Positions 38,580 to 48,648 of a stretch of DNA of 64,000 nucleotides are shown piece after piece. Made by a program: the position numbers and the translations under genes. Location of the stretch: positions 23,921,245 to 23,985,244 of the forward strand of contig NC_066316.1 of assembly GCF_022539315.1 (NCBI RefSeq), given 5' to 3'. The notes under the pieces were generated by a model. That model worked only from the letters and a program-made list of their open reading frames with translations. It made no database searches and had not been told where the DNA came from. Source of the DNA: Serinus canaria. Its lineage: Eukaryota; Chordata; Aves; Passeriformes; Fringillidae. Positions within the stretch are counted from its first letter, which is position 1. The number at the start of each line of letters is the position of its first letter.

Positions 38580-40212
38580 AATGCCCTGGGCATATCCATC
38601 ATACAATTACAACTTCAGGGCCATCTTATCCACTTCTGTCAACAGATTAATCTGATAGATAGTCATAAGAAATCCAAACCCAAACCCTAGCCCCAAACCA
38701 TCATCAATATATTTTAAGCTGAATGCATGAACTGGAGGGGTAGGGAGAAGTCAGAGAACTTCAGACAGAAGCTTTGTAGTATCAAACAGAGACCATTTGC
38801 TGATTTGGTAGCTCTGTGACCTTCTGGGCTACATCAAGCCATGTTCTCCACAGGATAATACTGTAGCAGCTTGCCTTAAAACTTGGCTTTAAATGCTTCT
38901 TTTGTTCTGAATGACGTGAGAAAGAGGAGGGGGAGAGAGGAGATAACACATTCTGAGGCAAAACTACTTTTCTGCCCAGAGTCTAGTGAGTGCTCCCTGC
39001 TTTTCAGGCTTACAGAAAGATGGTAAGTTGCATTACAAATAAGTTCCAAAATACCATTCCCACTCCCTTTCCCTCCCAGAGAATGATTGGAATAACATAA
39101 CGTATTACCCCAGTCATTTGCAGGTTAATAACTGTAATAATTTTTCATCCATTCTAATAAATTGGCTGCCTGTATTTAAGTTAAAAAGTACATGCTGTAA
39201 TAGTTTTGATTTAACAGTGTTATTTCTTAGGAGCATGAACCTTAACTTTAAAGCTTTTTAAATGTTGTCTTACAAATTATGCATCTACCCAGGGAAAGAA
39301 ATAAATTGATTTTTAGCTGTCTACAAAAAAAACCCAACCAGAATGAATCCATCCTTAGAATAGCTTTTGATGATGTATTAAATGAATTGGAATAGATTAT
39401 AGGGAAATTGTCATATTGGAGGTGAGTAGATGAGTGAAATCCTTCTTTTAAACAGCAATTAGCCCTTGTTCACTCTTAAAAGTATAGAAATGCACCAGCA
39501 TCTACCCTAGTCCAGTTTCCTTAAAAAAGTTACAGTTTTGGACAAAGGACTGCAGTATTATGATCTGAAAGGCATCACAAACCCTTGTGAAGGTCTAAAT
39601 TAGAATTCAAAGGCTCTTGATAAGTGGGAGAAGTAGTTTAAAATCTGAATGCAACTAATGGTGGATTCTGGATTTAATGTGAGTCAGCCATGAGAGGCTA
39701 CAGCAAACTGAGAAAAGTCATGCAACATATTATTGTGATTATTGCTAGTGTCCTCTCTTCTGGTCAGACCTGAGCTGCTGCTTTTGGTTTTCCAATCAAA
39801 AGAGGTGGAAATAACTTTCCCTCTTGGGTGGTTTGTAGGAGAGCTTACCCCAAATTGGGGCAAGGACCCCAAGGAGAAAAGCAATATAGGGAGGGTTTAG
39901 CATCCATGTAAATGAGATAAAAAGCTGAAGGCTGCCTACCACATCTCTTCTAAAAGAGGAAACTGAAAGGTTGTAAACTGACAACTTTCCAGTGAGGAAT
40001 ACAACATGCTCAGTTGTTTATCCTGACCACAAAAGATCTTAATTTAATCAAAATCTATTTAAATTAGCCATTAGAAAAAGCTTGTCTGTCTGCAAAAATA
40101 CTGTAGAGCATGAGAGGGCATGGATTTTCCCATTTTAAAATGTTTTCAATAGATACTAAACTATCACTGACAGATTTCTGCACTTTTAAGTTTGAATTTT
40201 CCCTTCTGCAGA

Positions 40213-40270
40213 AGTATAGACCAGATGACCTCTAGAGGTCCTTTCCAGTTCTTCACCTCTGTGAAGCTAC
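40213..40270 (+). mobile_element. CR1-like 3' tail remnant
   Basis: AGACCAGATGACCTCTAGAG followed by GTCCTTTCCAGTTC is the conserved end phrase of many bird CR1 elements (normally a 'gatgaccttt-aaggtcccttccaac' type motif). The last bases CTCTGTGAAGC may be a decayed terminal short repeat. Upstream similarity is not recognisable by eye, so this is an old, strongly truncated copy. Confidence 0.6.
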
Positions 40271-40803
40271 AGGGAGCTCTGAGCTAGCAGGCAAAGGAAA
40301 CAGCAAAAGCTACTGAGTAACAGCTCACTTGGTTGAGATTTTTTTTTTATTCCTGTCACTGGCACATATCCATATTTTGAATTTATTTGATGCTGAATTG
40401 CATCCAAATAAGTGTCTACACATAGCTACAAATATGTCCTCCAAGCCAAAATAATTGTTTCTTTTAATATGAATCATCTTGAAGAGCATTTATTATTATA
40501 AATGAGAAAGTTTCTAAAAATATATTATGCCCTATTTGGCATGGTATTATAAAAATACCATTGTATTAGATTTGAAAATGTCCCCTCCTTGCCAAGTCTT
40601 ACCCAAGCTGACTTGTGTATCTGAGAGCAGAATTTGGCCTACTGTAATTAAATCCAAATGTTGCATCAGAGTTTAACTAGTAAAAGACTTGACTTTTTGG
40701 TGTAAAGACGGCGGTAATTTTTTTGGTCTTTTTTTTAGTGTCTTTGGACTGCAACAAGCTTTCCATAGGTTTTAATCATGTGATGAACACAATTCAAAGA
40801 AAT

Positions 40804-40847
40804 GTGTCTGCTCAGCATGAAAGAATAGTGTCTGCTCAGCATGAAAG
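40804..40847. repeat. 24-bp tandem duplication (second copy partial)
   Basis: GTGTCTGCTCAGCATGAAAG is repeated at 40804 and 40828, with the first copy extended by AATA. The two are identical over 20 bases. Confidence 0.88.
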
Positions 40848-41183
40848 CCTAGAAAGGTAGGCTTTATAGCTAGAAGTGAGCTTTCCCTTTCTCATTCCTA
40901 CTCTGTGTTTATAAGGACCAGACCCTGATGCCAGCTGATAGAGAAATTCACCTGAAATGTGTTGTTAACGCTTAACATGATTTCTGAATCCACCAGTTCT
41001 TAGACATACTTGTCTGTCACTCCAAGGGGAACTGCTGACCTTAAAGTAACCCACTCTCAGTGGAACATACAAGGCTGGTTTCTCCATCTGCTAAATTAAT
41101 TTTGTGAGTCTTAAAGACTGGAATATTCTTTAGGAAGTTTATCCCTTGCTGTCATAAACCTTACTGGTGCAATCTGTAAGGCT

Positions 41184-41280
41184 TCTCTTTTTTTGGCTAA
41201 GATTGGGTGATATCCCATGCCAGTCTTCTGCCTGGCAGAAGGCTGACATGGGATATCACTCCATCTTAGCCAGAAAGAGA
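41184..41280. repeat. 97-bp near-perfect fold-back hairpin, U2-snRNA-like arm ends
   Basis: The left arm 41184-41232 pairs with the right arm 41234-41280 around a single central T. Over 47 aligned positions there are 42 Watson-Crick pairs. Three more can wobble in RNA, two are mismatches, and there is one 2-base bulge in the T run. The base of each arm carries TCTCTTT..GGCTAAGAT, which resembles nucleotides about 3-28 of U2 snRNA (GCTTCTC..TTTTGGCTAAGAT); outside that the match fades. Possible natures are a microRNA-like precursor, a fold-back or MITE-type element, or a replication template-switch duplication. No target-site duplication is obvious. No strand of transcription is implied. Confidence 0.93.
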
Positions 41281-42368
41281 TTTTTTTTATTCAGCATTAC
41301 AAGAAAGGAAATAGATGAAGTAAGAAAATGAGGGCAGGGAAGAGATAAAGATATGCAAAGGTAATAATAGGAAGGTATGATAGGTAAAAAAAAGAAAAGT
41401 TGACAGAGTGAAGCTCTACTATGTTATATTTCCCACTTTCAACTAGGTTGAAATGCCTCAAATGTCTGACATTTTAAGTTAAACACAGTAATTTAGAATA
41501 AGGGATGTCTTTTCCCTTTAATGTCTTTGTGCCTGAAAAAGAGCTTCTTAAGGATTTAATAGGACAAACTGGCTTGGAGTACAAAGAAAAGGGCAGGCCC
41601 CTTCCACTCTACTGTATTTGCTTGTTCCATCAGTAGGGTTGAATCTGATGAGTGAATGAGGGAATGATCCCTGGGGACCATAAGATGTCTCATCAGAAAT
41701 TATATGTGCCCATCTGCTTGGCATAGGTTGCCCATGGGGCTTTGTTATTGCCCTTATTGGGGAGTTTTCCACAACCCTGTGGAGGATAAGAACAGGCTTG
41801 GTGCTGGTTGCCTAAAAGTCACGCCCAGCAATGCCATGGTTTGCTTTGGCTCAAAAGAATAAGTTTTAATGGGGCTGACTTTTGAGAACTGCATGTTTAT
41901 GGCTGGAAAAGTTTATCTGGAGGCATTACTTTTTTCATGGGGTACAGCTGTTGGAAGCCTTTTGGTCCAGGACAGAGCTCTCTTTTGTTGGCTTACAAAA
42001 CCACTTTCCTCAGTACCCAGGATGGGTGGCAAATCAGGTAGAAGACTGTGGGATAAAAGCTGTAACAATTATACCACCTTGTCCACTGTGAGCTAGAATT
42101 TTATGAAGGAATATTATAGGAATTGTTCTTTAAGCTAAAAACTAGATTCTGCTTTCAAAATAGATGTCAATTTAGCATTCAAGGGAGAAGCAAAATCATT
42201 GTGAATATACTGTAACTGTGAAGAAAATTGAACTCACATGCTAAATAATAGAGGTTATCTACAAAATCTGCTAGATTACATGCCATTTTTCAAAACTGGT
42301 CTATAACTTTATCATAATTTGATTTCATAGCTTGGGAAAAAAGGCTTTGCGAGTAAATTAGTATGTTA

Positions 42369-42414
42369 TGGAATGGAATGGAATGGAATGGAATGGAATG
42401 GAATGGAATGGAAT
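42369..42414. repeat. (TGGAA)n pentanucleotide repeat, then AATAG units
   Basis: About nine perfect TGGAA units are followed by ATTAATAG and AATAG units to about 42431. The motif is the same as the simple unit of human satellites II/III, but at under 50 bp it is an ordinary microsatellite here, not a satellite array. Confidence 0.95.
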
Positions 42415-43765
42415 TAATAGAATAGAATAGATGAGCAAATCCAAAGGCAGGTATTCAAATGTTTGCCTTTTCATGGATCACCTCTATGTTTCAGAAACAG
42501 CTTAGATCATAAAACTTCATTAAAATTTTGTCTGTTTTGATTGGTCCTGTATTAAAAATATTTAAATAGACACGGCAGAACTAAGATAGCTGTCCTAGGA
42601 TATTATTAGATGTACCCATTCATAGTGGAGTGAAGTAAAAAATTTAAATTACATTTACAATTCTTTTTGTATTATTTATTAAAAGATCAAGTCCTCAGTC
42701 AAAAGAATTCTTCCAAAAAAACTATTGGGTAAAATTTGACAGGTAAAATATGTTTGCGTGGGAAAGAAATGAGCCACTCATACTAACAGACAATTAAATC
42801 CTAAAGATAAACAGAGACTGATATCAGAAAATGATAAGAGACTCTGACAAATATAGCAGCACTCAAGAAATTCAAAAGAATTCCTGAATTCCCTGGATAT
42901 ATGTAAAAAGATATGCTAGGCAATGTAGGGTGTCCATATCCCATACACTGAATTAGGAGTGCTGCAAGATTGAAGGGGAGGGGAAGTGGAGGAGGATGAG
43001 AAGGTTCAGCAGTAGATTACATTAAGACTTGGAAAGATGCCTCTTCTGAGACATATTAAATACAGAAAAGGTCAACATTTTTGGCATTCAGGCCAAATCT
43101 AAATGAGAAGGGTTCAGCACTGCACAACCCCTCTAATATGCTGTCAGCTCTTTAGCAGCTAGAAGAGATGTTATCAGCAGAGGCAAGAATGCAGAGGAAT
43201 GTTCTCGGAGGCTTAAGGCAGATAAAAGAAAGGAATAAGATATCACTTTATATTTTTCTTTTCTGAGGTCAAAAAGATTTATCAAATACACAAATTTTAT
43301 ATAATAGGTGCCTGAATAGAAAATTCTATTCTGAAGGGAATGAAAAACAAAAGATATCCCTTGAAATGGCTCCTCAGTCCATCAAAACTATTTACCTCTT
43401 GACCTTTTAGTCAGGATGCCAATGATGTGCAGCATTAGTTGGTATAAACACAAGACTGGCCATGTGATATTCAGATATGATAGTCTAGTCACAGTAAATG
43501 GAGAAGTGGAAAGGACACACAGAAAAGTGGGACAGGATTGACAAAGCCCCCCAGAATTACCCCTCTGTGTATCCTTAAATGAAAATTTTATCTTTCAATG
43601 GCTCCCTTTTGCAAGTCTGGAGATACAAGGCAAAGGTAACACTGTCAGCCCGAGCCCTTTAGCAGGGCACGTGGAGATGTCTTGGTTCAAAATAACCAGC
43701 TAAGGCTCACTGAAAGAACCAGCAGTCATTAGACATGCTTAACTCAGATAATAATAATCCTAATT

Positions 43766-43796
43766 GGGATGGGGACGGAGATGGGGATGGGGGGGG
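43766..43796 (+). other. G-rich tract, possible G-quadruplex
   Basis: Four G runs occur within 31 bases (3, 4, 4 and 8 G) with intervening loops of 2, 8 and 2. The middle loop is one base longer than the strict G4 rule allows, so it fits a relaxed definition. It derives from short GGGGAT-like units. Confidence 0.6.
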
Positions 43797-46700
43797 AAGA
43801 ATTTTTATATTTTCCAGTTAACATAAAAGTGTCCCAGAGTCTGGAATTATATTTCAGCCACTGCCCTTAATGGACTGCATAGTAGGTTACAACGGCTAAA
43901 CCTTTGCTTCTATTTTATTGCCTCAGTCACAAGGTTTTAAGCTCTATTTATACAAGTGGTTTGAGTTATAAAACACACATTATTACTTAAAAGTAATTGA
44001 AAATAGCCTGCCAGACAAACAGAGATCTGGCCACCTGAACTGTAAGTTTGCCTAGGAAAACTATAATTTGATAGGTGTGCGACAAATGGTAGATATCCGG
44101 CACTAATTCTTCTGCTTGTCATTCGATACAAAGATGTAAGGAAAACAGTAGCAGAAGTATACACAGTTATTTCGAGTTTAAGTCACTAGGAAAATTATTG
44201 GGAAATTGCAAATGTCTCCCATTAACTTTTTAACTTTATTAGTATGTTTTCAATTTAGCTGACAAGCTCCTCCTTTGCAGGTCCTCCAGGAATGTGTAGA
44301 AAAATAAGGTACTTGATAAAATGTTTCCATGCAGAATTTGGTTTCAGCTATGCAGTAAAATGTACAGACTTGGGCTTTTTCCTCTTTAGTCTGGTGGAAA
44401 CTGGAAACATTAGAGAAAAGTTGCTTTGCTCGTTGCAAGATAGGCTTTTATAGTAATGCACCTTACACGTCTAAAGAGAAGCAAGTATGGAAAGTAAAAG
44501 CTGCAAGAAGAAAGAAAACTAAACATTTTAAAAGAGGTAAAGAAATTTCTGTGTCTTCTACTGTCAAAAAACTCAGGACTTAATCCTGCTGTGGTTAAAG
44601 TCAAAGTAAATTATTTAAATAAAATTGGACCTCCTTCTAACACAGGAATAGAGCAAGTACATCTGGAGTTACTCGAATAAAACCTATTCCAAAAGGAATT
44701 TTCTGCGGCTAAAGACGATCATGGCCAATTTTAAGTTGTTTCTGGTAAGCCTGAGTAAAACTTTCAAAATCAAATGAGTGTCCTTGAAGTCTCACTCCTT
44801 GAAGAGACTTAGGCACTTCAGAAACTTTTACTCCATGCCTCTTTCCAAACCACTTTTGTATGTTTGCCTCCAACATACGCCCTTTAAATTGATGCCATGA
44901 GTGCACTTTGTTCTGGAATGCAGCCGACAGTATAAATAGCTGCTCTGCTTAATTACAAAAGGAACATTGTTTTCTTCTATAGTCCTTGCATCATCAGTAT
45001 AAAAATCTTGTTTCATTAAATATCAAATTCTGAACTTTAACTGTTCACTTAAATACTTCCAGATATCTATTCTAGCAGAAGTAGTATGAATTTAGGATAA
45101 ACATCAAAAAAGCAGTGTGTTTTCTTTGGTGCAGGAAGTGGCTTTCAGTAAAAACTGAGATAATAGATCTAAATCTCCATAATCAGCCCAGTTGCATGTC
45201 ATGCTAGCAATTGTTTCCCTTCCCTTCCACTCCAAAGAAACAGCCTGCTTTCAAATTTTAGTCACTGTATTGCCCTCCCCCAGTTAATACTGCAGACCAT
45301 AAGTACTGCTGGCTGCACTACAAAAGGTGACCAGCAGCTCAGAGCAGCTTGGAAGGGAAATACAGTTGTCTCTACTTTACAGATGGCTGTAGAGAGTCAG
45401 AGAACAAGCTATATCCTTTTATGCTCACCATCAGATCATCCTGCACACCACAGAGTTGACTTTTCTTATTTCCTTAACTCATTCTCTGCATAATAGAATT
45501 TTGTGTGCATGTGTACACAGCCCACAAGCCCCTAAAACCTAATTAAGATGCTTTCACTAATAAAATAAACATTTTGAGTTTTGACCATTCTAAGCATTTC
45601 TCAGTCTACAGGATGAGTGAAACTTGAGCAGTCTTTGGCTAAGCAACTACACTTGGCACTAACATGAACTTTGTTCTGCCCTGTGGAAGCAGATTAACAC
45701 ACTATCCTCATCCTAGTATTATCAAGTGGATCTGGGAGTGACAGGCTGTTGCACAGAGCTTTTCCTTGGTTGAAGCATCTGTCCTGTTTGGAATTGTTCA
45801 GGCATGGCTCCAGCTGGCTAAAGTGATAGCATTGCCTGAGTTAGGGCAGCCAGAGTGTCCTTGTTTGTGGGACTGCAGCCACCAACCCTGGCCAGCCTGT
45901 GCCCACAGCAGGCAAATGCCTGTGGTCTTTAGGACCACCAAGAGGGGCTTGGCAACAACGGCACTGCCGCAACGCGTGCCACACGCTGCTTTTAATTAGT
46001 CACAGGCAGACTTCTTCAAACAGAACAGGGTGAAAGTTTCCCTCCTGGAAAAAATGCAGAGAAGTTTAACATTTCAAAAAGTCTTTGGAGCCTTACTGAA
46101 CTTCGGCAGATCAGACGTTTATAAGGTGTGGTTTTACTTCAGCATTGCAAACGTCTGAGACAAGGAGGCACTGAAGTTTGATTTCCAGACCAATTATTTC
46201 CCAATAAGGATCTGAATGTGTTATTTGAACAAACTCTTTTAGGTTTTCAAAGTTTTCCCACCCATCCCTCAGCAGCTCTACTCTTCAAAGCTCAGTGGTT
46301 ATTTAATCCAGTGGCATTCTGAAATCATGCTGGCAAAGCAGGGCAGTTATGGATTAGTTGCCACATGGTGATCAAATCCTTACTGAGCATGAAGGAACAC
46401 ACACCAGAACCACATTTTCTATTTGGGGTATTCTGTTTCTGAAATCCAACTGTGTCATGGTGCTCAGTCTCCTATCATCAGCACCTAATCTTTAAGAAGA
46501 CTGAAATGGTCTGGACAGCTCTGAGCAGCAGAGTTGGGTTCACACCATGCTATGCAGCCGGCACCTGGGGACAAGGGCAGCCAGGGCGAGTGCAGCTGCA
46601 CCTCTGGGGCTGAAGTTCTTCAGCAAGCTCTAGGCCTTTGCTGCTGAAAAGAGACCATAATTTGGATCCTCTGGAAATTAGGACTCTTCAGGTATTGTAG

Positions 46701-47425
46701 CTCAGATATCATTCTGTGTTCACTTTGTAGTCAATAGAGAAAAAGATTTACTTTATACTACTACTTCATGGGGGTATTAACCATGCCCTCTGAGTACCTC
46801 TTCTTCTTTATTGTCTATAAAGTCTATGATTAGTTCACGTGCTGGCAAGAAAAACATTTTCTTTCAAAAACAGCATTTTTCTAAACTACTTTTTTTAGAA
46901 TAGACTGGAAAAATAAATAGGAAGTATTAATGTGAAAAAGAAACAGGAAGTAGTAAAGTTTAGTTATGAGTGAAGAATATGCCATTTCTGAGTGATCTCT
47001 TGAGAATGCCCCATTGAGGAGGCTGGGGTGACCAGCTCAGATGTTGACACCTGTAGTGAAGATGTTTGATTTAGCTAGATTAGTCTGTTCCATTTTGGCC
47101 ACATTCACCACTTTTTCTCATCAACTACCATCCTTACAGCTCCTCCTTCCAGTTTTTCTTTCCCCAGCTCAAAACTCATCCTCCTGCTTAGGAAGCCAGA
47201 TTACATATGCATGTTATACACCTGCTGTTGTTGTCCTCCTCTGTCAGGTTTATATCTCTGGTGATCTCTGAACTTCACAAAAACTCTCCAAGACTTCATC
47301 TCTTGTCAGTCTCTTACCCATGGAGTGCCATTTCATATAACACTTTGGACCAATTTGGACTGTTTTAGTGAGCATTTTCAGCTATTCAAAATCTTTCACA
47401 CTCACTGGGACAATTCAATTCTGTC

Positions 47426-47427
<2 letters not shown>

Positions 47428-47456
<29 letters not shown>
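47428..47456. repeat. Poly(T) run (29 T)
   Basis: An uninterrupted run of 29 T, equivalent to a poly(A) tail on the minus strand. The sequence to its right was read on the minus strand for a gene or SINE body and none was recognised; no polyadenylation signal is near. It is left as a simple repeat. Confidence 0.92.
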
Positions 47457-48254
47457 GTTATCAGCTTTTTAAGCTTTGAACCACAGTTGTACCCGTTGTA
47501 CTGATGCTTTTGCAAGGCTGCCACCAAGAATTGCACCATTTAAGTTTTGGTGCTTATGGAAGGCTATTCAGATAGCGAAAAAATCTAGTTTCTAGGTTTA
47601 TGACTAAAGGCAGTTTTGTTGTTAGCTGTGGTGCCTGGAGCTAGCTAGAAGATCTATTTGAGCCTTTGAGTTCTCCTAAATTGAATGTTCTATGCAAAAA
47701 TATACAATAGGACAGGAAAAAAAATTAGCTATAACAGGAAAAATAAAAGTAAAATAAATCAATTCTCCTTCTTGGAAATAAGCGGTTGGAACAACTTCTA
47801 TTCGAATACCAAGCTGAAGAATTTTAGAGAGCTGAGACATTTTAGAAAGCCTGGATAAAACAATTACACTTACTTATTTGCCTTATTTGCATTTTAAAAT
47901 TCTGGGGTATGCAGGAAGTGACAAAATACCACAAAAGTGCTTAAGTCTTAATTCTTCTGTCTGACTGTGACTGGGGAAATACCAGAAATATCAAAGGACC
48001 TTTTTCATACATTTGCAAGTAAAAAAAGTAAAACGTAAAAGAAAACCCAAACAAAAAACCTTATAAATGTATAAGCTCAACTTCTGCAATTAGTGCTGAG
48101 TTAATACCCGTGACCTAAGGTTTCTTAGAGTTGAGTAGACAATTTCCTGATATTAATAATAAATCATATCAGGATGAGAGACTGAAAATCTAAAATAAAA
48201 AGCTGTAAAACAGAAAGTCTGGGCTATTCTTCTTTTCCATCACTGTCTCTCTCT

Positions 48255-48370
48255 GTGACTTTTTGAAAGGATAAGTTCCCTTCCCTCTTCTGTTGGCTTT
48301 CCCCTTGTGAAACAGGGACAATAACATTCTCCCATTCCTCAGAGTGAGAATTATTGTGTGTAATGTGCAT
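48255..48370 (+). mobile_element. MIR-like SINE remnant
   Basis: The order CTGTGACTTT, AAGTTCCC, GGCTTTCCCCTTGTGAAACA, GGGACAATAACA and then GAGAATTATTGTGTGTAATG parallels the MIR SINE core and 3' part as I remember them (CTGTGACCTTGG..AAGTTAC..CAGTTTCC..CATCTGTAAAATGGGGATAATA..). The A/B-box head is not recognisable. Such deep-branching SINE copies are rare but present in birds. The unrelated minus-strand open frame across it is not a gene. Confidence 0.5.
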
Positions 48371-48602
48371 TTTTTTTCATCAAATATAGGATATTTGCAA
48401 ACATTTTGATGAGTCAAAAATAGTTAATCTTCTTGACACAGCCCTTGGGTCATCTTATTTGATTTGATGGCATTTTTTATGTAAGAAATTCTTATTTTCA
48501 ACTTGAACAGTTTTAGTTACCTTATACATTTATGGCTTCTGTATCTGCCTATCCCTGAATTTAATTATTGATGTCTAAAATACAAAATTTTAACAATGTC
48601 TG

Positions 48603-48648
48603 ATAAAAAGTATAAAACAAGAACTATAAAAAGTATAAAACAAGAACT
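48603..48648. repeat. Perfect 23-bp tandem duplication
   Basis: The unit ending in AGTATAAAACAAGAACT at 48603-48625 is repeated without change at 48626-48648. It is a slippage-type duplication in AT-rich DNA. Confidence 0.92.

Larger units (their letters stand above)
35859..41183. other. Non-coding stretch
   Basis: No recognisable gene. A CpG-bearing patch at about 36040-36115 includes a GTGAGC donor-like site. The minus-strand open frame at 36893-37384 (163 codons) has no recognisable domain. A G/T-rich low-complexity tract, two short direct or inverted repeat clusters and a CR1-like tail are described separately. The segment 39100-39310, with an ATTATGCAT POU-type octamer-like site, is a possible conserved non-coding element. 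Confidence 0.5.
41281..47427. other. Non-coding stretch
   Basis: No recognisable gene. Open frames are below 80 codons. Those at 44709-44906 and 44828-45016 (minus) look somewhat protein-like but overlap each other in different frames. The segment 43900-44200 is dense in TAAT and AGGTGTG (T-box-type) motifs and may be a conserved non-coding element. A weak MIR-like phrase (CTCTACTTTACAGATG, 45371-45386) is present. Confidence 0.5.

Noticed and set aside
38670..38702. Telomere-like C/A-rich phrase (AAACCCAAACCCTAGCCCC)
   Set aside because: Only one CCCTA unit is present and the others do not match TTAGGG; it is simple C/A-rich DNA.
38795..38835. MIR-like phrase TAGCTCTGTGACCTTCTGGG
   Set aside because: Similarity stops after about 18 bases and the following CAAGTTACTT-type block is missing.
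44709..45016. Two protein-like minus-strand frames
   Set aside because: They overlap in different frames, neither has a recognised motif, and no splice sites of note surround them.
45365..45410. MIR-like phrase CTCTACTTTACAGATG
   Set aside because: About 16 bases match the reverse MIR core but the flanks do not continue convincingly; a profile search would decide.
47428..47700. Minus-strand processed pseudogene ending in the 29-T run
   Set aside because: No polyadenylation signal and no recognisable gene sequence next to the run.
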